64,000 nt of DNA from Micromonospora sp. WMMD980 (GTDB lineage: Bacteria > Actinomycetota > Actinomycetes > Mycobacteriales > Micromonosporaceae), in contig NZ_JARUBE010000003.1 in NCBI RefSeq assembly GCF_029626035.1, positions 806,001 through 870,000 of the forward strand. The letters run 5' to 3'. The translations under genes and the position numbers were made by a program. This document shows positions 29,079 through 36,301 of the stretch, one piece after another. Each line of letters begins with the position of its first letter. The stretch's first letter is position 1. The notes below the pieces were generated by a model. It saw only the letters and a program-made list of their open reading frames with translations. It was not told the DNA's origin and made no database searches.

Positions 29079-29091
29079 GAGAACCGTTCGC

Positions 29092-29097
29092 TACGAT
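29092..29097 (+). promoter_or_regulatory. -10 box of nitrilase gene (leaderless)
   Basis: TACGAT ends seven bases before GTG 29105. No ribosome-binding site is present. The -35 position falls inside the palindrome attributed to AcnR, so the hydrolase may share acnR regulation. Confidence 0.5.
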
Positions 29098-29104
29098 CCC
29101 GGTC

Positions 29105-29947
29105 GTGCCCCTCCCCACCGCCCCGCTGACCGTCGCCGCCGTCCAGGCCGAACCGGCGCCCGGCGACGTCGCCGGCAACGCCTCCGCCGCCGCCCGTCTG
29201 GTCGGCCGCGCCGCCGGCGCCCGCGTGGTGGTGCTGCCCGAGCTGTTCCTGCCGGCGTACCATCCGCCGACGCTGGGTGCCGACCCCGGCGGGACGGACG
29301 TCGCCGCCGACTCCGACGGGCGGGTCGACGACCCCAGGCTCGACCCGCTGCGCGCCGCCGCCCGGGACACCGGAGCCGCAGTGGTGATCGGCGCGGCGGT
29401 CCGGCACCCCGACCGTCGACGCACCATCTCGTCGCTCGTCGTCGACCCCGCCGGCACGGTCACCGCCGCGTACGACAAGCAGCAGCTCTGGAGCGGCGAG
29501 CGTGAGTTGTTCGACGCCGGCCGGCGGGGCGCCACGCTGGTTGTCGACACGTGGCGGTTCGGCCTCGGCATCTGTTACGACGGCTGCTTCCCCGAGCACG
29601 GCCGGGCGGCGGCGGCCGACGGCGCGCACGGCTACCTCTGCCCGAGCGGCTACCTGGCCGGCTCGGCGCACCGCCGTGACCTCTACTACGCCGCCCGCGC
29701 GCTGGACAACACCATGTTCGTGGTCTTCGCCAACGCGGTGGGCGGCGCGGACCCGTGGCGGTTCAACGGTGGCGCGGCGGTCTACGACCCGGAGGGCCGA
29801 CCCCTCGCCCGGGGCGCGGACACCGGCGAGGACGTGCTGGTGGCCACGCTGGACCCGACCGTCCTGGCGGACACCCGCGCGGCGCACACCATGCTGCTCG
29901 ACCGGCTGCCGGACGCCGGGGCGGCCCGCGTCTCGTTCGTCGCCTGA
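29105..29947 (+). CDS. Nitrilase-superfamily carbon-nitrogen hydrolase
   Basis: A 280-residue C-N hydrolase. The catalytic triad is visible: Glu in VVLPELFLPAY, Lys in AYDKQQLWSGE and Cys in GICYDGCFPE. It is probably an omega-amidase or small-amide amidohydrolase, but the branch is not certain. The start VPLPTAPLTVAAVQAEPAPG is typical (VAAVQ strand). It diverges from acnR across 79 bp. Confidence 0.9.
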   Translation: MPLPTAPLTVAAVQAEPAPGDVAGNASAAARLVGRAAGARVVVLPELFLPAYHPPTLGADPGGTDVAADSDGRVDDPRLDPLRAAARDTGAAVVIGAAVRHPDRRRTISSLVVDPAGTVTAAYDKQQLWSGERELFDAGRRGATLVVDTWRFGLGICYDGCFPEHGRAAAADGAHGYLCPSGYLAGSAHRRDLYYAARALDNTMFVVFANAVGGADPWRFNGGAAVYDPEGRPLARGADTGEDVLVATLDPTVLADTRAAHTMLLDRLPDAGAARVSFVA

Positions 29948-30002
29948 GCGAAGGGGCCCCTCGGCCCTGCCGGCGCTCCGGCCGTTCCCGTAGGGTGCTC
30001 AG

Positions 30003-30647
30003 GTGCCGTTGCTCCTGCTCGATCTGGACAACACCCTGCTGGACCGCGACGGGCCGTTCCGCGCCTGGGGAGCACGCTTCCTGGACAGCGTCGGCGCGCC
30101 GCCCGCCGACCTCGACTGGCTGGTGTCCGTCGACGCCGACGGGCTGACCAACCGATGGGACGTGGCGGACGCCATCCGCGACCGCTACGGCCTGCGCATC
30201 CCCTCGATCGACCTGGTCGACGAGCTGCACGACGGGGTGGTGGAGCACTCGCGCCTGGACCCGTTGGTGGCGTGCGCGTTGCGGATCGCCGCCGACGCCG
30301 GCTGGGTGCCGGTCGTGGTCACCAACGGCGCCGCACGCCAGCAGGACACCAAGATCCGCAAGACCGGTCTGGACCGGTACGTCGCGGACTGGGTGATCTC
30401 CGAGGAGGCCGGGGTCAGCAAGCCCAACCCGCGCATCTTCGCGCTCGCCGCCCAGCGGGCCCGGATGCCGCTGCGCGGGTCCTGGGTGGTCGGCGACAGC
30501 CCCGAGGCGGACATCGGCGGCGCGACCGCGGTGGGCCTGCCCAGCGTCTGGCTACACCGGGGCCGGCGCTGGTCGGACCCGCGGTTCGCGCCGACCCGGG
30601 TGGAGGACGGGGTGATCCCGGCCGTGGCCGCCGTGCTGGCGGGCTGA
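30003..30647 (+). CDS. HAD-family phosphatase
   Basis: A 214-residue haloacid-dehalogenase hydrolase with motif I LLLDLDNTLLDRDG, motif II VVTNGAARQQ, motif III lysine VSKPNPRIF and motif IV VVGDSPEADIGGA, plus a helical cap typical of YjjG/phosphoglycolate-phosphatase relatives. Substrate unknown. TAGGGT at 29991-29996 ends six bases before GTG 30003, so the gene is probably leaderless and independently transcribed. Confidence 0.9.
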   Translation: MPLLLLDLDNTLLDRDGPFRAWGARFLDSVGAPPADLDWLVSVDADGLTNRWDVADAIRDRYGLRIPSIDLVDELHDGVVEHSRLDPLVACALRIAADAGWVPVVVTNGAARQQDTKIRKTGLDRYVADWVISEEAGVSKPNPRIFALAAQRARMPLRGSWVVGDSPEADIGGATAVGLPSVWLHRGRRWSDPRFAPTRVEDGVIPAVAAVLAG

Positions 30648-30810
30648 GCGGGGAAAACCGGTTGACCCGCCCGGTGCGGCCCACGAGCATGGTGCCGCGC
30701 GAGGGCGCAGCCGGGTGTCGCCCGGTCGAGGAGAGGAGGTCGGTCATAGCCGTCTTTGCAGGGTCCATCCACCTGCCTCCACCAGCCTCGATCGAAGGAC
30801 AGACCCACCC

Positions 30811-31737
30811 GTGCGCGATTACGACTTCCCGGCGCCGCAGCGCCGTGGCCGCGGCAAGAGCCGCTTCGACGACGACGAACCGCAGTTCCTGAAGCGAGGG
30901 CGGCCCCAGCCGACCCTCGCCGACCCGGACGCCGAGCCCGACACCGAGGACCGCTGGTCCTCGTGGGACCAGGCCGTCCACGGCCCCGAGCCGCACCCGG
31001 CCTGGCTGGTCACCGAGCTGGCCGCCCGCGACACCGAGCTGGGGGTGCTCAAGACCGGCAAGGAGGCGGACGTCCACCTGGTCCGCCGCGCCGTGCCGGA
31101 CGCCGACCGCGGCTGCCTGCTGGCGGCCAAGCGCTACCGCGACGCGCAGCACCGGCTCTTCCACCGCGACGCCGGTTACCTGGAGGGCCGACGGGTCCGC
31201 CGCTCGCGGGAGATGCGGGCGATGACCGGCCGCACCGCGTTCGGCCGGCAGATGATCGCCGGGCAGTGGGCGGCGGCCGAGTTCGCCGCGCTGTCCCGAC
31301 TCTGGGAGATCGGGGCCGCCTCCGGGCGGATCGCCGTGCCCTACCCGGTGCAGCTGCTCGGCACCGAGCTGATGCTGGAGTTCGTGGGCGACGCCGAGGC
31401 GGGCGAGGCCGCGCCCCGGCTGGCCCAGGTCCGGCCCACCGGCGCGGAGCTGCGTGACCTGTGGGCGCAGATGGTCGACGCGCTCGTGGTGCTGGCCCGT
31501 GCCGGGTACGCCCACGGCGACCTGTCGCCGTACAACCTCCTGGTGCACGCCGACCGGCTGGTCATGATCGACCTGCCGCAGGTGGTCGACGTGGTGGCCA
31601 ACCCGCAGGGCGGCGAGTTCCTGGCCCGCGACGTGCGGGTGGTGGCCGCCTGGTTCACCGCCCGGGGGCTGCCGGCCTCCGCCGCCGATCCGGTGGCGCT
31701 GACCGGGACGCTGCTGCGGGAGGCGGGCCTCCGCTGA
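30811..31737 (+). CDS. RIO1-type atypical protein kinase
   Basis: A 308-residue RIO-family kinase. The N-terminal 70 residues are charged and probably disordered. The kinase domain shows GVLKTGKEADVHLVRR (nucleotide loop), LAAKRYRDAQHRLF (ATP lysine), catalytic loop YAHGDLSPYNLLV and metal-binding VMIDLPQVVD, with DLPQ as in RIO1 proteins. Bacterial members are of unclear role; RIO1 matures ribosomal small subunits in eukaryotes and archaea. GTG 30811 has GAAGGA 11 bases upstream; an upstream in-frame start would add an unlikely His/Pro leader. Confidence 0.9.
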   Translation: MRDYDFPAPQRRGRGKSRFDDDEPQFLKRGRPQPTLADPDAEPDTEDRWSSWDQAVHGPEPHPAWLVTELAARDTELGVLKTGKEADVHLVRRAVPDADRGCLLAAKRYRDAQHRLFHRDAGYLEGRRVRRSREMRAMTGRTAFGRQMIAGQWAAAEFAALSRLWEIGAASGRIAVPYPVQLLGTELMLEFVGDAEAGEAAPRLAQVRPTGAELRDLWAQMVDALVVLARAGYAHGDLSPYNLLVHADRLVMIDLPQVVDVVANPQGGEFLARDVRVVAAWFTARGLPASAADPVALTGTLLREAGLR

Positions 31738-31745
31738 CCCGCGGA

Positions 31746-31777
31746 TGTCCCGGGCGGGACCGATCCCGCCCGGGACA
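31746..31777. terminator. Terminator hairpin after RIO1 gene
   Basis: Perfect 14-bp arms TGTCCCGGGCGGGA and complement (31746-31759 and 31764-31777) with loop CCGA start 9 bp after the stop. No T-run. It may serve both the RIO1 gene and the convergent DUF2630 gene. Confidence 0.7.
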
Positions 31778-31870
31778 CCGGGCGCGTCGTACCGGTCCAT
31801 CGGGAGGCGCGGTCGGGCCGCACCGGTCCCGAGCCGGGCGAGGGCCGGGCCGTGCCGCCCGGCCGCCGGG

Positions 31871-32119
31871 TCACTGGAGGTAGCGCTCGACCTCCGGCAC
31901 CGGGCGCTCGCCCTGGGCGTCCGGGTCGCCATGGACCTGCCGGGCCGCCCGGCGGCGGCGGAGCAGGTCCCAGCACTGGTCCAGGGACTCCTCCAGGTGC
32001 CGCAGCCGCTCGCGCGCCTCGTCGTCGGTGCCGGCCTCGTGCTCCTGCGCGCCGGCGCGCAGCCGGTGCTCCTCGTCGACGAGTTCCGAGATCCGGCTCA
32101 GGATGGTCTTGTCGTCCAT
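31871..32119 (-). CDS. DUF2630 family protein
   Basis: An 82-residue acidic/basic helical protein, starting MDDKTILSRISELVDEEHRL, with DEARERLRHLEESLDQCWDL and RRRRAARQ, matching the DUF2630 pattern (I..LV.EEH.L). Probably a small coiled-coil; function unknown. CAAGCT ends six bases before the ATG and may be the -10 of a leaderless transcript. Confidence 0.85.
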   Translation of the reverse strand: MDDKTILSRISELVDEEHRLRAGAQEHEAGTDDEARERLRHLEESLDQCWDLLRRRRAARQVHGDPDAQGERPVPEVERYLQ

Positions 32120-32178
32120 GCCCGAAGCTTGGCACAGCGGACGCCCCCGCGCCCGCGTTCCCGCTGCCGGAGACGGGT

Positions 32179-32238
32179 GTTAACAGGGGGCCCCGCCTAT
32201 ACCGGAAGCGTTAAGCGGGGGCCCCGCCTTGCGCCGGA
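32179..32238. repeat. GGGGCCCC-type palindromic repeat element
   Basis: GTTAACAGGGGGCCCCGCC ... GTTAAGCGGGGGCCCCGCC: two GTTAA-N-GGGGGCCCC half-elements about 35 bp apart. It resembles the elements at 44344-44399 and 51793-51850. The rest of the 294-bp gap (32239-32413) is AT-rich for this genome (32275-32335) and should hold the P450 promoter, but I could not fix a -35/-10 pair. Confidence 0.6.
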
Positions 32239-32413
32239 AGGCTTGCGGCGTGACGCATATCCCACCGGCTCCATTCTCGACAAAGAGATTGTTGTTAAGT
32301 GAAATATTCTCCGAGCCGTCTTTTGATTCACCGCTCAGGATGGCATGCTCACCAGCAGCGTTCACGGGTCGACGCGGGGTAGCGACCCTCAGTCAACCCG
32401 AGGGAGCGTTCAG

Positions 32414-33799
32414 GTGGTCGATTCGTCCGGCCCGTCCCGACCCGCCGGGCGGCCGCGCACCGTGCCGTTGCGACATATCCTGCCCGCCGTCCTGCGGGAC
32501 CCGGCCCGCGCGCTGATCGACATCGGCAACCGCACCGGTGGCGACCTCGTCCGGCTCAACCTCGGCTCGTTCCGTCCGTACCTGGTCACCCACCCCCGGC
32601 ACGTGCAGTACGTGCTGCGCGACCGGGCGGACAACTACGAGCGGGCCGGCGACGGCCTGTTCTGGCGCCCGGTCAAGCGGCTGTTCGGCGAGGGCATCCT
32701 CGGCGAGGGACAGATCTGGTCGGCCAGCCGCCGGATGCTGCAACCGATGTTCACCGCCAAGCGGGTCGACGCGCTCATCGACGGCATGGCCGGGGCCATC
32801 AGCGACGCCGTCGACGAGCTGGACGAGCCGTACCGCGCCGGACGGCCCGTCGACATCGGCGTGGAACAGGCCCGCATCGTCAGCCGGGCGATCATGAAGG
32901 TGCTCTTCGCCGACCGGATCTCGGTGCCGGACGCGATGCGCGTGATCGAGGCCCAGGACCGCATCGCCACCGCCGTCATCCCGCGGATCGTGGTGCCGTT
33001 CGCGCCGCTGTCCCTGCCCATGCCGGGCGACCGCGCGTTCCGCCGCGCGGTACGCGTCGTCGACGACGTGCTGGTGCCGATCGTCCGGCAGACCCGCGAC
33101 GACGCCGGCCCGGCCGACGACATCATCTCCACGCTCTGGCGGGCCCGCACCGACGACGGCCGGCAGCTCGACGAGCGGCAGGTCCGCAACGACACCGTGG
33201 CCATGTTCGCGGCCACCACCGAGACCACCATCAACGTGCTCACCTGGGCCTGGCCCCACCTGCACCAGCACCCCGAGGTCGCCGAGCGGCTCCACGCCGA
33301 GATCGACGAGGTGGTCGGCGGCGGGCCGGTACGCCGCGAGCACCTGAGTCGGCTCACCTACACCCGGATGGTGCTCGACGAGTTGCTGCGGCTCTACCCG
33401 ATCGGCTGGATCATCCCCCGCCGCGCGGTCGCCGAGGACGTCATCGACGGAGTGCCGATCGAGGCCGGGGCGACCATGGCGGTCAGCCCGCTGATCACCC
33501 AGCGGATGGGCCAGTTCTGGGACCGCCCGGACGAGTTCGACCCGGAGCGGTTCCGGCCCGAGCGGGTCCGGGCCCGCCACCGGTACGCCCACTTCCCGTT
33601 CGGCGGCGGCCCGCACCAGTGCCTCGGCATGAACCTGTTCTATCTGGAGGCTCAGCTCATCCTCGCCACCATGCTCGGCCGCTACCGCTTCCGGCTGCGC
33701 CGCACCGACGTGCCGGGGCTGCGCCTGGCCGCGGCGCTGCGACCGCGTGAACGCGTCGAGCTGACGCTGCTCGCCGCCGGCCGGGCGGAGTCGGCGTGA
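32414..33799 (+). CDS. Cytochrome P450 of the diterpene cassette
   Basis: A 461-residue P450 monooxygenase. The I-helix reads FAATTETTINVLTWAW (oxygen-binding Thr), the K-helix ELLRLYPIGW (ExxR) and the haem loop FPFGGGPHQCLGMNLF with the Cys thiolate. The N-terminus lacks a membrane anchor. Sequence style (QYVLRDRADNYERAGDG, RRMLQPMFTAKRV) fits bacterial P450s related to fatty-acid or terpenoid hydroxylases. GTG 32414 follows GGGAG by seven bases; upstream codons to 32345 are not protein-like. It overlaps the terpene synthase gene (GTGA), so it likely oxidises that pathway's product. Confidence 0.92.
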   Translation: MVDSSGPSRPAGRPRTVPLRHILPAVLRDPARALIDIGNRTGGDLVRLNLGSFRPYLVTHPRHVQYVLRDRADNYERAGDGLFWRPVKRLFGEGILGEGQIWSASRRMLQPMFTAKRVDALIDGMAGAISDAVDELDEPYRAGRPVDIGVEQARIVSRAIMKVLFADRISVPDAMRVIEAQDRIATAVIPRIVVPFAPLSLPMPGDRAFRRAVRVVDDVLVPIVRQTRDDAGPADDIISTLWRARTDDGRQLDERQVRNDTVAMFAATTETTINVLTWAWPHLHQHPEVAERLHAEIDEVVGGGPVRREHLSRLTYTRMVLDELLRLYPIGWIIPRRAVAEDVIDGVPIEAGATMAVSPLITQRMGQFWDRPDEFDPERFRPERVRARHRYAHFPFGGGPHQCLGMNLFYLEAQLILATMLGRYRFRLRRTDVPGLRLAAALRPRERVELTLLAAGRAESA

Positions 33800-34674
33800 C
33801 GGGCCTGCCGGCGCCGGACCCGATCGCCGCAGCCGCGGAACAGGGCCGGATCTGCGCGCTCGCGGCGCACGGTCAGCGCGCCCTGGGCAAGGCCGCCGCG
33901 GCCCACCCGGAGCTGTTCCCCGGCGAGCCGTTCGACGCGACGCTGTTCAGCAGCATCGCCGCCGCGATGGCGTTCAGCGCCCCCTGGCACACCGCCGCGG
34001 AGCTGGCCGTCACCAACCGGGCCGTGCTGTGGGGCTTCGCGGTCGACTGGCTCGTCGACCATCAGGCGACCAGCCGGGCCGAGGTCGACCGGATCGCCGG
34101 CACCTGCCTGGACGTGCTCGACGGCGCCGACGCCGACGACCCGCTGGGCCGGTTCCTCGTCGAGCTGCGCGACGACGTCGCGGCCGCGCCCGGCTACGAC
34201 GCGCTGCGCGGGCGCTGGCGCGCCACGATGGACCGCACCCTCGCCGCGATGGCCCGCGAGTGGACGTGGCGCGGCGACGCCACGCGCCCGACGCTCGCCG
34301 ACTATCTCGCCAACGCGGACAACCTCGCCGCCACCGCGGTCAACGTGGCGCACTGGATCCACACCGGGTCGGCGCGCGACGTCGCCACCCTGGACCGGCT
34401 CGTCGAGGTCGGCGACGAGGTGCAGCGGGCCCTGCGGCTGGTCAACGACCTCGGCACCCACCGCCGCGACGTGGAGTCGGGCGATCTCAACGCGTTGCTG
34501 CTGGTGGACGACCCGGCGGAGATCGAGCGGCGGTTCGCCGAGCAGGTCGACAGCTGCCGGGTGCTGCTGGCGGACCTGGCCGGCGAGGTGCCCCGGGAGG
34601 CCGACTTCCTGGCCCGGCAGCTCGGCTACACCACCGGGTTCTACCGGCACACCGACTTCTGGGGCGTGCGGTGA
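33796..34674 (+). CDS. Class I terpene synthase-like protein
   Basis: A 292-residue all-helical terpene synthase. The Asp-rich motif is the variant D84-W-L-V-D88 (in FAVDWLVDHQ) and the second metal motif is N217-D-L-G-T221-H-R-R-D225-V-E, matching the NSE pattern. The terminal FYRHTDFWGVR resembles the usual C-terminal RY region. It is shorter than typical sesquiterpene synthases (about 330) but in range for bacterial class I diterpene synthases that act after a class II cyclase. Translationally coupled on both sides (GTGA overlaps). Confidence 0.82.
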   Translation: MTGLPAPDPIAAAAEQGRICALAAHGQRALGKAAAAHPELFPGEPFDATLFSSIAAAMAFSAPWHTAAELAVTNRAVLWGFAVDWLVDHQATSRAEVDRIAGTCLDVLDGADADDPLGRFLVELRDDVAAAPGYDALRGRWRATMDRTLAAMAREWTWRGDATRPTLADYLANADNLAATAVNVAHWIHTGSARDVATLDRLVEVGDEVQRALRLVNDLGTHRRDVESGDLNALLLVDDPAEIERRFAEQVDSCRVLLADLAGEVPREADFLARQLGYTTGFYRHTDFWGVR

Positions 34675-36221
34675 GTCTCACCGCCCGGCCCGCGACCCGG
34701 CCCGGACCCGCCCGCGAACTGGTCGACGCGCTCGCCCACGACCCGGCCGGGCAGAGTTCGCCGTCGGTCTACGAGACCGGCCGGTTGGTCGCGCTGGCGC
34801 CCTGGCTGCCCGGCCACGACGCCCGCCTGGCCTGGCTGCTCGCCCGGCAGCACCCGGACGGCGGCTGGGGTGGCCCCGGCGGCTACGCGCTGGTGCCGAC
34901 GGTGAGCGCCGTCGAGGCCCTGCTGGCCGTGCTGCACCGCGACGGGTCGGCCGCCGCGCCCGCCGCCGCGCACCGGGGGTTGACGTTCCTGGCCGGCGCG
35001 CTGCGCGCCGGCACCCCGCCCGACCTGCCGGCCACCGACCTGATCGTGCCGGCGTTGCTGGCCGCCGTCGACCGGCGTCTCACCGGGCCGGCGGGACCGC
35101 CGCCCGGGCTGGCCGAGTGGGCGGACCGGCCCCGCCTGCCGCTGCCGGCCGGTCTCGACCCGGCCCGCCTGACCCGGGTACGCGGCCTGCTGGCCGCCGG
35201 CCGCCCCGTCCCGGAGAAGCTGGCGCACGCGCTGGAGGTGGCCGGCGAACTGGCCCACCGGGCGGCGGGTGTGCGTCCCTCGGCGAGCGGGTCGGTGGGC
35301 GCGTCACCGGCCGCCACGGCCGCCTGGCTCGGCCGGCCCGAACCCGGCGCCGCCCTGGACTACCTGCGCGCGGTCGCCCGGTCCGGCCCGGTGCCCTGCG
35401 CCAGCCCGATCACCGTCTTCGAGCGGGCCTGGGTGCTCGCCGCGCTGACCCGGGCCGGTGTCCCGGTGCGCGTGCCCGAGCCGGTGGTGGCCGAGCTGCG
35501 CGCCGCAGTCGGCGCGTCCGGCGCGGCCACCGCGCCCGGCCTGCCGGCCGACGCCGACACCACGGCGGTCACGCTCTACGTGCTGGCCCGGCTGGGCCGG
35601 TCGCCCGGCGTCGGCCCGCTCGCCGGGTACGACACCGGGCGGCACTTCTGCACCTGGCCGGGGGAGGACGGGGCGTCGCTGACCACCAACGCGCACGTGC
35701 TCGACGCGCTCGGCGAGCACCCCAGCCGCCCGGGCGTCACGGCGGCCCGCCGTCGGGTGACCGAGTGGCTCGTCGCGCGGCAGGAGCCGGACGGTCGGTG
35801 GGACGACCGTTGGCACGCCTCCGCCTACTACGCGACCCACGCGGTGCTGCTCGCCCTGGCCGACCACGCGCCTGACGGCGCGGCCCGGGGCGCCGTGGAG
35901 CGGGGGGTCGGCTGGTTGCTGGACACGCAGCGTCCGGACGGCTCGTGGGGGCGCTGGCACGGCACCGCCGAGGAGACCGCGTACGCGGTGCTCGCGCTGG
36001 CCGGCGCGGGCCGTGCGGGGGACGCGCGGATCGCCGCGGCGCTGACGCGGGGACGCGCCCGCCTGTCCGAGCTGGACGGACGCGACGGCGCTCCGGCACT
36101 CTGGCACGACAAGGACCTCTACCGACCGACGCTGATCGTGCGCGCGGCGGTGCTGGCCGCCTCGGGCCGTGCCGGCCGGGCATCGACGCAGCCGGCACCC
36201 ACCATGATCAGGATCGCTTGA
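34671..36221 (+). CDS. Class II diterpene cyclase (halimadienyl/copalyl diphosphate synthase-like)
   Basis: A 516-residue beta-gamma bifunctional-barrel cyclase that would protonate geranylgeranyl diphosphate. QW-like repeats are visible (QHPDGGWGG, QEPDGRWDD, QRPDGSWGRW). The acid motif is D294-A-D-T-T298, a DXDT(T) variant of the usual DXDD, similar to what I recall for mycobacterial halimadienyl diphosphate synthase Rv3377c. GTG 34671 overlaps the class I gene stop. The tail QPAPTMIRIA is short. No GGPP synthase is in the window, so substrate must come from elsewhere. With the P450 and class I synthase it makes a complete small diterpene cassette. Confidence 0.88.
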   Translation: MSLTARPATRPGPARELVDALAHDPAGQSSPSVYETGRLVALAPWLPGHDARLAWLLARQHPDGGWGGPGGYALVPTVSAVEALLAVLHRDGSAAAPAAAHRGLTFLAGALRAGTPPDLPATDLIVPALLAAVDRRLTGPAGPPPGLAEWADRPRLPLPAGLDPARLTRVRGLLAAGRPVPEKLAHALEVAGELAHRAAGVRPSASGSVGASPAATAAWLGRPEPGAALDYLRAVARSGPVPCASPITVFERAWVLAALTRAGVPVRVPEPVVAELRAAVGASGAATAPGLPADADTTAVTLYVLARLGRSPGVGPLAGYDTGRHFCTWPGEDGASLTTNAHVLDALGEHPSRPGVTAARRRVTEWLVARQEPDGRWDDRWHASAYYATHAVLLALADHAPDGAARGAVERGVGWLLDTQRPDGSWGRWHGTAEETAYAVLALAGAGRAGDARIAAALTRGRARLSELDGRDGAPALWHDKDLYRPTLIVRAAVLAASGRAGRASTQPAPTMIRIA

Positions 36222-36247
36222 ATGGAGTTCACGACGGCTGCTAGCGT
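36218..36247 (+). promoter_or_regulatory. Promoter of the conservon
   Basis: TTGAAT (36218-36223), an 18-bp spacer and TAGCGT (36242-36247) form a good sigma-A-type promoter 55 bp before cvnA. The -35 overlaps the stop codon of the diterpene cyclase gene. Confidence 0.65.
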
Positions 36248-36301
36248 GCGCCGGAGTCGATCGGATTTCGAGCCGACCGAAGACCGGGCCAGGACGGTGT
36301 G

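Noticed and set aside
28360..29887. N-terminal extension of the TIGR04222-type protein (frame open to 29887)
   Set aside because: The extension runs antisense and out of frame through acnR and the nitrilase gene; ATG 28360 has a ribosome site and starts just before the first TM helix.
32180..32365. 61-codon minus-strand ORF in the gap before the P450 gene
   Set aside because: It spans a GGGGCCCC repeat, lacks a ribosome-binding site and has no recognisable features.
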